Below, piece by piece: positions 1-7,095 of a DNA stretch of 36,575 bases (position 1 is the stretch's first letter; each line of letters begins with the position of its first letter). The notes below the pieces were generated by a model. It did no database searches. It was not told where the DNA came from and saw only the letters and a program-made list of their open reading frames with translations. The position numbers were made by a program, and so were the translations under genes. Source of the DNA: Candidatus Woesearchaeota archaeon (GTDB lineage: Archaea; Nanobdellota; Nanobdellia; Woesearchaeales; DSVV01); NCBI GenBank assembly GCA_016214075.1, contig JACRPI010000041.1:1-36575 (forward strand), in the 5' to 3' direction.

Positions 1-66
1 AAGTTCATCCGGAATTCTCCAACCATCATCTCTAACAACTAATCCCATCGGGTCACCTCTTCTCAT
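1..66 (-). CDS. Transposase, N-terminal fragment (runs off left edge)
   Basis: The reverse strand is open from an ATG at 66 to the window edge, giving 22 residues that end in RDDGWRIPDEL. The stretch DDGWRIPDEL resembles the N-terminus of IS5-type DDE transposases, whose first helix commonly reads like DDGWxxPDxLWE. Only this start is visible, so family assignment rests on about ten residues. A 7-bp inverted repeat (50-56 and 73-79) straddles the start codon. The other window end also carries transposase sequence, but of a different part of the protein, so the two cannot be shown to belong together. Confidence 0.45.
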   Translation of the reverse strand, partial: MRRGDPMGLVVRDDGWRIPDEL

Positions 67-79
67 TCTCACGTGACCC
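50..79. repeat. Short inverted repeat GGGTCAC/GTGACCC over transposase start
   Basis: The arms GGGTCAC (50-56) and GTGACCC (73-79) are perfect complements separated by 16 bases. They flank the start codon of the left-edge transposase. The repeat could be an operator or part of an IS terminus. No target duplication could be identified. Confidence 0.4.
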
Positions 80-180
80 ATTCCCTAATATCTATTCAAT
101 GAGAAAGCTACTATTTATTCCTTTCGGGATAGGCTCTTAGCATTGAGCATATTCTTCAAAACGATTCATGGGCAAGGGAT

Positions 181-390
181 GTGCAGGGAAAATTAACGAG
201 TATGAATCAATGGACAAACGCAATGATGTACGCGTATGATAAAATATTGGAGAAGCTGTACAGAACTGACAGAGCCTCATTTAATGGAGCAGTAAGTGGT
301 CACAATAATTTTAGAGGGTATGGCTATTGGGATGATGGAGAGTTTATTGCACTGGAAGATAAAATAAAAGAATATCGCGCAAGAAAGTAA
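181..390 (+). CDS. Small hypothetical protein (69 aa)
   Basis: This is a short open frame starting with GTG at 181; an in-frame ATG at 202 is an equally possible start and neither has a convincing ribosome binding site. The product is a soluble, mixed-charge peptide with the central stretch RGYGYWDDGEFIALEDKIKE and a basic end. No signal peptide, membrane segment or cysteine motif is seen. It lies between a left-edge transposase and nreA and has the same orientation as nreA. I recognise no family. It may be a real small gene or part of a decayed element; coding potential is only moderately convincing. Confidence 0.4.
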   Translation: MQGKLTSMNQWTNAMMYAYDKILEKLYRTDRASFNGAVSGHNNFRGYGYWDDGEFIALEDKIKEYRARK

Positions 391-448
391 AGAAGAATAA
401 AGAACTGAAACCATCCACTTTTTATTCTCCTTTTTTCTTCTAAAAGCA

Positions 449-1627
449 ATGGACACATCGTGGATAAAAACAAAAGGAAGAACATTCGACCCCATTCAAT
501 TAAAAGTCGCGTATCAAAAAAATTTCAATCAAACAGCAAAACAGGAGTATGCAGGTCAATCCCCCAACATCTTCGTGGGCAGGTTTGGCTATCCAAACAT
601 CAATGTTGGCTTTCTTAATACAGAACAGTATACAGAGCATGATGAACAAATCGCTTGGGGAAAAACCAACAAGCAAATCCCCGAAATCATAAAGTTGAGA
701 ACACAGCTCATCAATTCTTCATTCAAAACAACAATTCATTCATTTAATGAAAAATTATTAGGGATGGCGCAAGAAATAAGCCAGGCGGCAAAACCAGTGG
801 AGATGGAAATCAATCTGGAAAAAAAACCGTTTTTCTCACTGAACATGAATCAGGAAGCTGCGCCGCATGGCCCAAATACAAAACTAAAGCGTGCGCAGCT
901 CACGGAAAATCCAAAGATCCCTGTGCATATTGACAAAGCAGTATCAGACAATGATTTGAAAGCAGCAGATGCGCTGACTTATCTCACGAAAAAAGGATAT
1001 GATGAACATGCACTAACAAAACTCTTGACAGTAGGAAATCTCGGTATAAAAAAGCAGAGAAAGCTCGTTCCAACGAGGTGGGGAATTACCGCAGTGCATT
1101 CCACAATAGGCAACAATATAGTTAAAGAAGTAAAATACCATGAGCAAGATCAATATGCTGCGTATTTTGGAAGCTACTTGGGAAATTATTATTTGCTCCT
1201 CACCTTTCCAGAAGTTTGGCAATATGAATTGTTTGAAACAATCATCAGTGAAAATATGCACTTCTCCACGAATTACGAACCATATGAAGGAAGAAAAGAA
1301 TATGCGCATGAAACAGCAGGAGGTTTCTACACAGTACGTCTTGCCTGTCTCGAACAATTGCAAAAAAGAAGACGCCAGGCTTCTGTTCTTGCGTTGCGAT
1401 TTATCAATCCAAAAGAATATGTTGCGCCGCTGGGTGTTTGGGTCACGCTTGAAGCAACAAGACGCGCGATACAAGCACAACCAATCGTTTTCTCGTCAAA
1501 AGAATTACTCCTCAATTACACGCAAATTTTTGTCAAGAAGAAATTTGGTTTAGATGTTACCCCAATCCTACAAAAAAGCATCCTTTTACAAAACATAAAG
1601 ATGCAAAAAAAGTTGACAGAATTTTAA
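449..1627 (+). CDS. nreA: DNA repair protein NreA with C-terminal PCNA-binding motif
   Basis: A 392-aa protein matching the archaeal Nre family (Nre_N plus Nre_C domains), implicated in repair of DNA damage in partnership with the sliding clamp PCNA. Family hallmarks are visible: FVGRFGYPNINVG near residue 45, KLVPTRWGITAVHSTI near 205, GRKEYAHETAGGFYTVRLA near 280 and RRRQASVLALRFI followed by APLGVWVTLEATR. The last seven residues, QKKLTEF, fit a PIP box (Q-x-x-h-x-x-F), as in characterised homologues that bind PCNA by their C-terminus. Length is normal. The ATG at 449 lies about 27 bases after a T-rich TATA-like stretch, consistent with leaderless expression. The gene converges on the ABC transporter ATPase gene. 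Confidence 0.88.
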   Translation: MDTSWIKTKGRTFDPIQLKVAYQKNFNQTAKQEYAGQSPNIFVGRFGYPNINVGFLNTEQYTEHDEQIAWGKTNKQIPEIIKLRTQLINSSFKTTIHSFNEKLLGMAQEISQAAKPVEMEINLEKKPFFSLNMNQEAAPHGPNTKLKRAQLTENPKIPVHIDKAVSDNDLKAADALTYLTKKGYDEHALTKLLTVGNLGIKKQRKLVPTRWGITAVHSTIGNNIVKEVKYHEQDQYAAYFGSYLGNYYLLLTFPEVWQYELFETIISENMHFSTNYEPYEGRKEYAHETAGGFYTVRLACLEQLQKRRRQASVLALRFINPKEYVAPLGVWVTLEATRRAIQAQPIVFSSKELLLNYTQIFVKKKFGLDVTPILQKSILLQNIKMQKKLTEF

Positions 1628-1630
1628 TCA

Positions 1631-1718
1631 TAGTTGAGAACACAAATAATTAACATTATAACATGTTCTCAACTATTCCATCAAGAACATTTTCTCATTA
1701 ATTATTTATGTTCTTGAT
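1631..1718. repeat. Two tandem hairpins between convergent genes
   Basis: Two perfect inverted repeats lie side by side between the stops of nreA and the ABC ATPase gene. The first has 12-bp arms at 1631-1642 and 1664-1675 (TAGTTGAGAACA and its complement). The second has 11-bp arms at 1680-1690 and 1708-1718 (ATCAAGAACAT and its complement). Both share a GAGAACA/AAGAACA core, so they look like related copies. Neither is followed by a clear T tract, so they are not classical intrinsic terminators; a role in bidirectional 3'-end formation is an inference. Confidence 0.75.
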
Positions 1719-1719
1719 T

Positions 1720-3303
1720 TTAGTTCAATATTTTTCTAAATTTTTCGCTTCTCCAATGTTTATAATCGCGATGAAGAAGATGCAGCAATTCAAGCAATTT
1801 TTTTGAATTTTTGAGCGCGAGACAATGATGTCTGATAAAATGTTTATCGTATCCAGAAATTTTCTGTAATTTTTCTTGAAGCTGCGCAAGAAAATCTTTG
1901 TCAAATTCAGGGAGATGCTGGAGTACAAAGCCGATAGTTTCATGATGAAGAAGCAGTTGAAGAACATCATCAAGAACAGTTTCATTGCCGAGCTTTGCAA
2001 GTGCGATAATTGCGTAATTTTTTGTAAGAAGTTCTTGTTGATCAAGGATCTCAAGAACGCGTTTCGTAAAGCTTTTGTCTTTAATTTGTCCAATAACATG
2101 AAGTGCTTCTTGTTGCATTTCCTTTGAGCCAGAAAGCATGTCTAAAAGAATGGGTTGGACAGTGATTCTATTTTTCTTCCAAAAAAGTTGACATGCGCGA
2201 GAACGAATTTTAGGATTAGTATGTTCTAGCAATTTTTCAAACTCTTGAAGCGGATCTTCTCCATCTTTACTAAACGATTCAAGTTTTTGCGCTTTGTGAT
2301 CATTGCTGTCCACTTTCAAAAATTTTCTATAAACATCTTCTAAGCCAAGAAGTCCTGCGTTCATTTGATCAACAGATATTTTGTATTGTCGCAGTGCTTG
2401 CGCAACGCGGACAAGAAGTTGTTTGGAGTCAATAGAAGTGTATAAACGGATGCTGTGGGTCTGCCCTTCACTCTCAAGAACAGTATAATCAAGGAAGAGA
2501 TGCTGTTTCTGCAGATTGTAAAGAACTTTGTTGATATTTTTTCCAGTGCAAACAATATCGAGGACATTGGTGTCTCTATACACTTGCTTGAGTTTTTTGA
2601 CAGAGCCGTCAAAAAGAAGTTTTCCTTCATTAATAATAAGAAGCCGCTTGCAGATTTTTTCCACTTCTTGAAGTTGGTGATCAGTGTAAATAATCGTCGT
2701 TCCTTTGTCGTTGAGTTCTTTCAGGATGGAGCGAATTTCATCTTTCGCGTAGGTGTCAAGACCAAGAAGCGGCTCGTCAAGGAAAAGGATTTTTGGATTT
2801 TTGAGCAGCGCGACAGCAAGAGAGTATTTTGCGAGCATGCCTGTGCTCAGACGCCAGACATCGTTGGTGCGTTTGTCTTCAAGTTTGAACTTTTTTAAAA
2901 GATAGTCAATGCGCGGTTTTGCTTCAGCGTCTGGAATGCCGATAAATGAAGCGGCAAGCGCCATGTTCTTTTCAAGAGACGCCCAGCCAATACCAGAATA
3001 ATCTTGACTGAACATCCAGGAAATTTCCTCTTTAATTTTCTCCTGATCTCGTTCAATGTCGTTGCCATAAATTTGCACTTTTCCTGAGGTTTTTCCCATG
3101 TTTGTGGTGAGGATGCGCATAAGGGTGCTTTTTCCCGCGCCATTAACGCCGATAAGGCCGACAAAATCTCCTGTATGGACATCAAAGCTGATGCCAGAGA
3201 GTGCTTTTGTAAGCAGCTTCCCTCGAAAAAATACTTTGTATTGGTAATAATCTTTTTTAAGATCGCGCACAGTGATAATAGGACGTTTCCCTTGCTTTGC
3301 CAT
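1720..3303 (-). CDS. ABC transporter ATP-binding protein with C-terminal HEAT-like extension
   Basis: A 527-aa protein. The first ~240 residues are an ABC ATPase of the ABC-2 exporter type: Walker A GVNGAGKST, Walker B ILFLDEP followed by LLGLD, and a switch histidine in IIYTDHQ. The signature loop reads LSTGM instead of LSGGQ. A linker of ~100 residues leads to an alpha-helical tail (from ~residue 350) with HEAT-like units such as KIRSRACQLFWKKN and MQQEALHVIGQIKD; this roughly doubles the usual ATPase length. ATG at 3303 was chosen because it overlaps the permease stop by one base (TAATG); a GTG nine bases upstream is possible. It is cotranscribed with the permease just upstream. Substrate is unknown. 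Confidence 0.85.
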   Translation of the reverse strand: MAKQGKRPIITVRDLKKDYYQYKVFFRGKLLTKALSGISFDVHTGDFVGLIGVNGAGKSTLMRILTTNMGKTSGKVQIYGNDIERDQEKIKEEISWMFSQDYSGIGWASLEKNMALAASFIGIPDAEAKPRIDYLLKKFKLEDKRTNDVWRLSTGMLAKYSLAVALLKNPKILFLDEPLLGLDTYAKDEIRSILKELNDKGTTIIYTDHQLQEVEKICKRLLIINEGKLLFDGSVKKLKQVYRDTNVLDIVCTGKNINKVLYNLQKQHLFLDYTVLESEGQTHSIRLYTSIDSKQLLVRVAQALRQYKISVDQMNAGLLGLEDVYRKFLKVDSNDHKAQKLESFSKDGEDPLQEFEKLLEHTNPKIRSRACQLFWKKNRITVQPILLDMLSGSKEMQQEALHVIGQIKDKSFTKRVLEILDQQELLTKNYAIIALAKLGNETVLDDVLQLLLHHETIGFVLQHLPEFDKDFLAQLQEKLQKISGYDKHFIRHHCLALKNSKKLLELLHLLHRDYKHWRSEKFRKILN

Positions 3304-4133
3304 TAAAACCACCGTCCTTCAATCTTCGCTCTGCGAATACCGTAGTAAAAGAGATAGAATCCTGCAAGGAAAATCAAGAGGTTGACAATAAGACCGCTCA
3401 AAATGAGAACAAGGATTTCTTTTTGATAATAAACATGATTGAGAAAAAGAGTTTCTCTCCAGATTAAAATGATGTATGCGCTAGGCAATATTTTTGGGAG
3501 AAAGACAAGAAATCTTGGAAGAAATGTGGTTGGAAAGTATTGACCAGAGAAAAATCTGTTAAGCTGTTCCATAAAAAAGCTGACAGGATTTCCTTGTTTC
3601 AAAAACAGTGTTGCGCCGACTGTCATGAGTTGAAATCCTAAATTACCAACAATAAAAATTCCTAACGCGAGAAGCAAGGTGATCCAGTTTTCAAGTCCAA
3701 AATACAGCAGGCTTTCTGTTGCGCTAAACTGCACAAGCAGGCTGTACACAATAATCATTGGAATAAAGATAGTAAATATGTCGAAGAGAAGCATGGTAAG
3801 AAAATTAATAAGAAAATATTCCCCTATGTGCATGTTCGATAAATAGACGAGTTTGAAAAGACCGCTCTGGCTGTCTTCGTGGAATTTATCAGTAAAACTT
3901 GCGCCGACTCCATCGACGAAATAAATTGCGACACTTCCGATAAGGATGAAAGGCATGTATCCGATTCCTTCATAGCCAAGTGTGGAGGGGTCAATAATTT
4001 TCGCGAGAAAGAACCACATAAGCACTTCTAAGCAGGTGTTCATCACATTAATGAGAATGTTCACTTTAAACGTGCAGAACTCTTGCCAGCGACAGATAAA
4101 GTTAGTTTGTAATTTTCGGAAAAACGGAAACAT
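3303..4133 (-). CDS. ABC-2 type transporter permease
   Basis: A 276-aa polytopic membrane protein with about six hydrophobic segments, the typical size and layout of ABC-2 permeases of the drug/polysaccharide export type. The N-terminus is basic (FRKLQTNFICRWQEFCTFK) and precedes the first membrane span. The motif DSQSGLFKLVYLSNM matches the cytoplasmic region of ABC-2 permeases that reads 'xxGxlexlxxsp'. Its stop codon overlaps the start of the ATPase gene, so the two form one export system. The only other gene close to its 5' end is the divergent cluster of tiny basic genes. Cargo cannot be predicted. Confidence 0.8.
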   Translation of the reverse strand: MFPFFRKLQTNFICRWQEFCTFKVNILINVMNTCLEVLMWFFLAKIIDPSTLGYEGIGYMPFILIGSVAIYFVDGVGASFTDKFHEDSQSGLFKLVYLSNMHIGEYFLINFLTMLLFDIFTIFIPMIIVYSLLVQFSATESLLYFGLENWITLLLALGIFIVGNLGFQLMTVGATLFLKQGNPVSFFMEQLNRFFSGQYFPTTFLPRFLVFLPKILPSAYIILIWRETLFLNHVYYQKEILVLILSGLIVNLLIFLAGFYLFYYGIRRAKIEGRWF

Positions 4134-4239
4134 GTTTTTTTTTGCGTTCTTAGTGCTTAAAAAACTTGCGGTGTGTTTGTGCTTGGTCGGTAACGAAAGT
4201 AACAGCGCCCGAGGGAAAATAAATCAAGAAAACAAAACA

Positions 4240-4248
4240 TTTATATAG
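4240..4248 (+). promoter_or_regulatory. TATA box of the tiny basic gene cluster
   Basis: TTTATATAG is centred about 27 bases before the ATG at 4271. This implies a leaderless transcript start for the first gene of the cluster. Confidence 0.65.
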
Positions 4249-4270
4249 CTTATACACTAAAAAAAGCATC

Positions 4271-4453
4271 ATGTCTAAAGCAACAGAAGAGAGTTTGCGA
4301 GCGTCGCGGCTCAAGCGTCAGCAAAAAAAAGAAGAAAATGAAAATAAGAGATCTTCGTTTGGTGGATTTGGCAAAGGTTCAACAAGCGGAAGTACGTATC
4401 ATAAATCAGGATTAAAAAAACGCAGTGATTATGGCTCAAATTCATATGAGTAA
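4271..4453 (+). CDS. Tiny basic protein 1 of a six-gene cluster (60 aa)
   Basis: The first gene of the cluster encodes a 60-aa hydrophilic peptide. A lysine/glutamate-rich helical half (SRLKRQQKKEENENKR) is followed by a Gly/Ser-rich half and the tail HKSGLKKRSDYGSNSYE. It has no hydrophobic core, cysteines or membrane segment, so it is probably disordered unless bound to nucleic acid or a partner. It starts at an ATG 27 bases after a TATA box. The Gly-Leu-Lys-Lys/Arg-Arg tail recurs in cluster members 3 and 6 (GLKRR, GLKVR). No family is recognised. Confidence 0.6.
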   Translation: MSKATEESLRASRLKRQQKKEENENKRSSFGGFGKGSTSGSTYHKSGLKKRSDYGSNSYE

Positions 4454-4502
4454 CTAAAAAGCACAATCATGATCTCATCATGAAATAAAGAGGTGGAAAT
4501 AC

Positions 4503-4682
4503 ATGGCATTAAAAAACAGAACAGCAGCAGATGCGGTAAATAATGAAAGAGTGTATGGGACTGCGAAAGCACGATCTGCACTGGTCGATGCAAATCAGGC
4601 AGCAAGAGGACAAGGTCGTGGAAAAATGCAGCAGGGAATGACAGTTGATGGTCGAAAGACAGGCATAGTGCGCCGAAAATAA
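4503..4682 (+). CDS. Tiny basic protein 2 of the cluster (59 aa)
   Basis: An ATG at 4503 follows the Shine-Dalgarno-like GAGGTGG and opens 59 codons. The peptide is Ala/Arg/Gln/Gly-rich, with DANQAARGQGRGKMQQG in the middle and the C-terminus GRKTGIVRRK. The central D-A-x-x-x-A-R-x-x-G pattern and basic tail resemble members 3 and 4. The gene begins 49 bases after gene 1. A correct ribosome binding site together with conserved size and composition supports coding. Function is unknown. Confidence 0.6.
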   Translation: MALKNRTAADAVNNERVYGTAKARSALVDANQAARGQGRGKMQQGMTVDGRKTGIVRRK

Positions 4683-4695
4683 AAAAGGTGAAAAC

Positions 4696-4851
4696 ATGAC
4701 AGGAGCAAGTAAAAGAGACCAAGGAGATAAAAATAATAAAATAATTTTAGACGCACGGAATAAAAGACAAGAAGCAGGGCAACGTCCATCAGGTCCAGGA
4801 ACTTCAACAAACACGCGACCAAACACAGGCTTAAAAAGAAGAAGTGAGTAA
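4696..4851 (+). CDS. Tiny basic protein 3 of the cluster (51 aa)
   Basis: An ATG at 4696, only 13 bases after the stop of gene 2 and preceded by AAGGTG, opens 51 codons. The peptide contains ILDARNKRQEAG, a Pro/Gly/Thr-rich stretch and the C-terminus NTGLKRRSE. The RNKRQEAG segment parallels KEAKRDAG in member 4 and the GLKRRS tail parallels GLKKRS in member 1, which suggests common ancestry. It is hydrophilic, basic and lacks any recognisable domain. Confidence 0.6.
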   Translation: MTGASKRDQGDKNNKIILDARNKRQEAGQRPSGPGTSTNTRPNTGLKRRSE

Positions 4852-4899
4852 ACACTTCCTCATGCCTACATAATCATAGCAGTCAAGGAGGTTATACAC

Positions 4900-5064
4900 A
4901 TGGTAAACATTGGATCAGATCGAAAAGACTCGATGCGAAAAGATAAAAACGAAGCAAAAATCAAAGCAATCCGTGATGCAAAAGAAGCGAAGCGAGACGC
5001 GGGCGTAGCAGCAAACCCGAAAACACAAGGAAGACTTGGGACAGGACACATTAAAAGAGCATAA
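4900..5064 (+). CDS. Tiny basic protein 4 of the cluster (54 aa)
   Basis: An ATG at 4900 lies behind the best ribosome binding site in the cluster, AAGGAGGTT ending 7 bases upstream. The 54-aa peptide is highly charged: a helical Lys/Arg/Asp/Glu stretch containing IRDAKEAKRDAG, then a Gly-rich segment ending LGTGHIKRA. It shares the R-D-A-K/R-x-x-x-R-x-A-G pattern with members 3 and 5. The strong ribosome binding site suggests high expression. No family is recognised. Confidence 0.65.
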   Translation: MVNIGSDRKDSMRKDKNEAKIKAIRDAKEAKRDAGVAANPKTQGRLGTGHIKRA

Positions 5065-5088
5065 TCTCTTTTTACTATCTTTAACAAA

Positions 5089-5244
5089 ATGGCTGCTTCA
5101 CGACGAGAAAAATATGCTCCCGCAGAGATAAGTGCAGATCGCGCTGCGACGCAGCGAGAGCGCAATGAAGCGAGGAATACAGGAAAAGGAGTTTCATTTT
5201 TACGATCAAGATTAAAAAAAGCAACAGATCGTGCGAGAGAATAA
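5089..5244 (+). CDS. Tiny basic protein 5 of the cluster (51 aa)
   Basis: A 51-codon frame from ATG at 5089, 24 bases after gene 4. No Shine-Dalgarno site is seen. The peptide is arginine-rich: SADRAATQRERNEARNTGKG, then SFLRSRLKKATDRARE. The R-N-E-A-x-x-T-G-x-G pattern is shared with members 3 and 4. Composition suggests a helical nucleic-acid- or rRNA-binding peptide, but this is inference from charge only. Confidence 0.55.
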   Translation: MAASRREKYAPAEISADRAATQRERNEARNTGKGVSFLRSRLKKATDRARE

Positions 5245-5261
5245 AAAACGAGGTGTATGAA

Positions 5262-5417
5262 ATGGGAGTAACAAACAAATCTAAAGGTTCAAATACTGAA
5301 GGATCACATGCAAAAACAATGGCAACTCGAAAAGGAAGCGGTGGCTTTAAAGCAGGATTAAAAGTCCGTGGCGGTTCCGGTTCCACCACAGGATTATCCA
5401 CATCCAAAAAAAATTAA
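5262..5417 (+). CDS. Tiny basic protein 6 of the cluster (51 aa)
   Basis: The last gene of the cluster starts at ATG 5262, 17 bases after gene 5 and behind GAGGTG. The 51-aa peptide is Gly/Ser/Thr/Lys-rich, with MATRKGSGGFKAGLKVRGGS in the middle and a Ser/Thr/Lys tail. GGFKAGLKVR echoes the GLKKR/GLKRR element of members 1 and 3. A T-rich tract immediately follows the stop and probably ends the transcript. No function can be assigned. Confidence 0.6.
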   Translation: MGVTNKSKGSNTEGSHAKTMATRKGSGGFKAGLKVRGGSGSTTGLSTSKKN

Positions 5418-5540
5418 TTTTCTTTCTTTTTTTATAGTTGTTTGTGCGATTTATCTTATTCTATATCCCTAATGTTGTTCATCATAAAAAAAACAACGCC
5501 AAGCAACAAACACGCACCAGTAAACTCTAAATGTCAGGGG

Positions 5541-5574
5541 GACCCATCTCACCCAAGTGAGATGGGGTCTTTTT
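5541..5574 (+). terminator. Hairpin plus T tract (intrinsic-type terminator)
   Basis: GACCCATCTCAC (5541-5552) pairs with GTGAGATGGGGTC (5557-5569, one bulged G) around a CCAA loop and is followed by five T. It lies in the 212-base gap between the tiny gene cluster and the convergent KH gene and points with the cluster. The preceding 120 bases hold no gene, so the hairpin may instead be the 3' end of a small RNA starting after the TATA-like TTCTATATCC near 5459. Confidence 0.6.
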
Positions 5575-5629
5575 AAGAAGTGAAAGAATATGTAGAAATG
5601 TTTATACAATATCTTTCAAATAAAGAAAA

Positions 5630-6157
5630 TCAAATTCTCGTCCGCATTTCTTTTCTGCGTTTTTCAAGCCATTTGTAGACAACAGCATGCGGCGCTCCTT
5701 GAAGCAATGATTCCATTGCGCGTTTGCAAATGCTGACGTTTTCTGTTTCACCGATAATGCCGATGCTTTTCCCATAAACACAAATGTTTGTCTGGGTAAG
5801 CTCTTCAATCACGACCCGTGCTTTTCCCTCTTTCCCTATAATGCGTCCCTTAATACGGAGAAGATGGTTTTCTTTGACATATCGTGTAATGTCAATGAGC
5901 TCAAACACGTAATCTGATTTAAGGAGAAGGAGTGCGATTTCCGGATTAAAGCCACGACCGATTGCGCGAATAATGTCTCTGCTCACATACAGTTGAAGTG
6001 CGTCGCTTCCTTGGATAGTAACATCCCCTTCTTGTGAATCAATGCTTAAATCAACATGCATTTCAGTTTCTACTTTACTTTTGGTTTCCCCTTTTTTGCC
6101 AATAAGAACAGCAATACGTTCTTTTGGTATTTTAACATCGTAGGAAAATTCAGCCAT
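5630..6157 (-). CDS. KH-domain RNA-binding protein, Krr1/Dim2 (Pno1)-like
   Basis: A 175-aa protein with two KH domains. The first shows IGKKGETKSKVETEM near residues 18-33 and the second GRIIGKEGKARVVIEELTQT near 100-120, both with the GxxG-type RNA-binding loop. Size and architecture match archaeal homologues of Krr1/Dim2, a small-subunit ribosome assembly factor that works with RIO kinases; a RIO1 gene lies at 31.7 kb. The ATG at 6157 was chosen because a TATA box (6179-6188, reverse strand) sits 26 bases upstream and the first KH strand begins at residue 4. The longer open frame upstream overlaps the divergent NAD kinase and is not used. Confidence 0.88.
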   Translation of the reverse strand: MAEFSYDVKIPKERIAVLIGKKGETKSKVETEMHVDLSIDSQEGDVTIQGSDALQLYVSRDIIRAIGRGFNPEIALLLLKSDYVFELIDITRYVKENHLLRIKGRIIGKEGKARVVIEELTQTNICVYGKSIGIIGETENVSICKRAMESLLQGAPHAVVYKWLEKRRKEMRTRI

Positions 6158-6178
6158 AACAGAGAAGAAGCAAAGCCC

Positions 6179-6241
6179 CTTTTTAAATGTTGATCTTGGC
6201 AGACCAAAAATGGGTGAAAAGTGACTGTAACCTATATATAA
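6179..6241. promoter_or_regulatory. Divergent promoter region: KH gene (-) and NAD kinase (+)
   Basis: The reverse-strand TATA box (6179-6188) is centred 26 bases from the KH ATG. The forward TATATATAA (6233-6241) is centred 26 bases from the NAD kinase ATG at 6263. Both genes therefore appear to be leaderless. Confidence 0.7.
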
Positions 6242-6262
6242 TAGAACTGCTTCAGAAATCCC

Positions 6263-7045
6263 ATGAAACTCAGGAACGTTCTTGTTGTTCATAAGATGGG
6301 ATATAGTGCAATAGAGAAGCAGACTGTTGATGCAGTGATGGAACTCCTGAGAAAAAAGAAAATTCTTCATCGCTCCATCTCTCGCCTGGAAGTGAATCAC
6401 GAAATAGTGAAAGGAAGAGACCTTATCATTATTGTGGGAGGGGATGGGACGTTTCTAAAAACAGCGCAGTTCACAACAGGCAACATTCCGTTTCTTTGCA
6501 TTAACGCGGATCCACAAAATACAGAAGGATTTTTTTCAGGCGCAACAAAAAAAACATGCGCAGCAAAAGTGGAAAGCATTTTGAAAGGAAAAATAAAATC
6601 AAAAAAATTCTGGCGTTTAATCGCAAAAATAAATGGAATAGAAATAGAGCCATGTTTGAACGAATACTATATAGGCCAGCAGAAGCCATACGACGTTTCC
6701 CGTTATCTCATCCAAACAGGGAAAAAAAGTGAAGAACAAAAGAGTAGCGGTGTTTTGATCTGCACTGCGGCAGGTTCAACTGCGTGGTGTAGAGGAGCTG
6801 GTGGAAACGTTTTGAAGCCAGAAAAAAAAGTATTCCAATTTGTCGTGCGGGAGCCGTATGTGGGAACATTGCTGAAAACAAAAATAACAAAAGGAATTCT
6901 CAAAGAAAAAGAGATGATCAAGATAACGGCAAAAACAGATGGGATGATCATTGTGCCAGATGCGGTGGGAAAGGAGCATCTCTTCCAAAGAAATGCTGTT
7001 GTGGAAATAAGTCTTGCGAAAAGTCCGATTCTTCTATTCAAATAG
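6263..7045 (+). CDS. nadK: NAD(+) kinase
   Basis: A 260-aa protein of the NAD kinase/diacylglycerol kinase superfamily, which makes NADP from NAD. It has the ATP-binding GGDGTFL motif near residue 59, LNEYYIG near 132 (the conserved N-E that contacts NAD ribose) and the glycine/serine-rich SGVLICTAAGSTAW near 165, where GSTA is the family hallmark. The C-terminal beta domain is shorter than in bacterial enzymes. The ATG at 6263 lies 26 bases from the TATA centre. The thiE-like and folate genes follow in the same orientation, 50 bases downstream, so NADP supply and pterin metabolism may be cotranscribed. Confidence 0.88.
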   Translation: MKLRNVLVVHKMGYSAIEKQTVDAVMELLRKKKILHRSISRLEVNHEIVKGRDLIIIVGGDGTFLKTAQFTTGNIPFLCINADPQNTEGFFSGATKKTCAAKVESILKGKIKSKKFWRLIAKINGIEIEPCLNEYYIGQQKPYDVSRYLIQTGKKSEEQKSSGVLICTAAGSTAWCRGAGGNVLKPEKKVFQFVVREPYVGTLLKTKITKGILKEKEMIKITAKTDGMIIVPDAVGKEHLFQRNAVVEISLAKSPILLFK

Positions 7046-7095
7046 CAAAAATTCTATATATTCTTTAAGGAGCTGAAATCAAAAACCTTAAAAGC

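Noticed and set aside
4429-5407. Reverse-strand open frames of 80-108 codons opposite the tiny gene cluster
   Set aside because: They lack ribosome sites and promoters, translate to implausible Cys/Phe/Leu-rich strings, and are explained as the antisense of consecutive basic forward genes.
6158-6400. Upstream extension of the KH protein frame
   Set aside because: It overlaps the NAD kinase gene and lies upstream of a well-placed TATA box; the KH fold starts right after the ATG at 6157.
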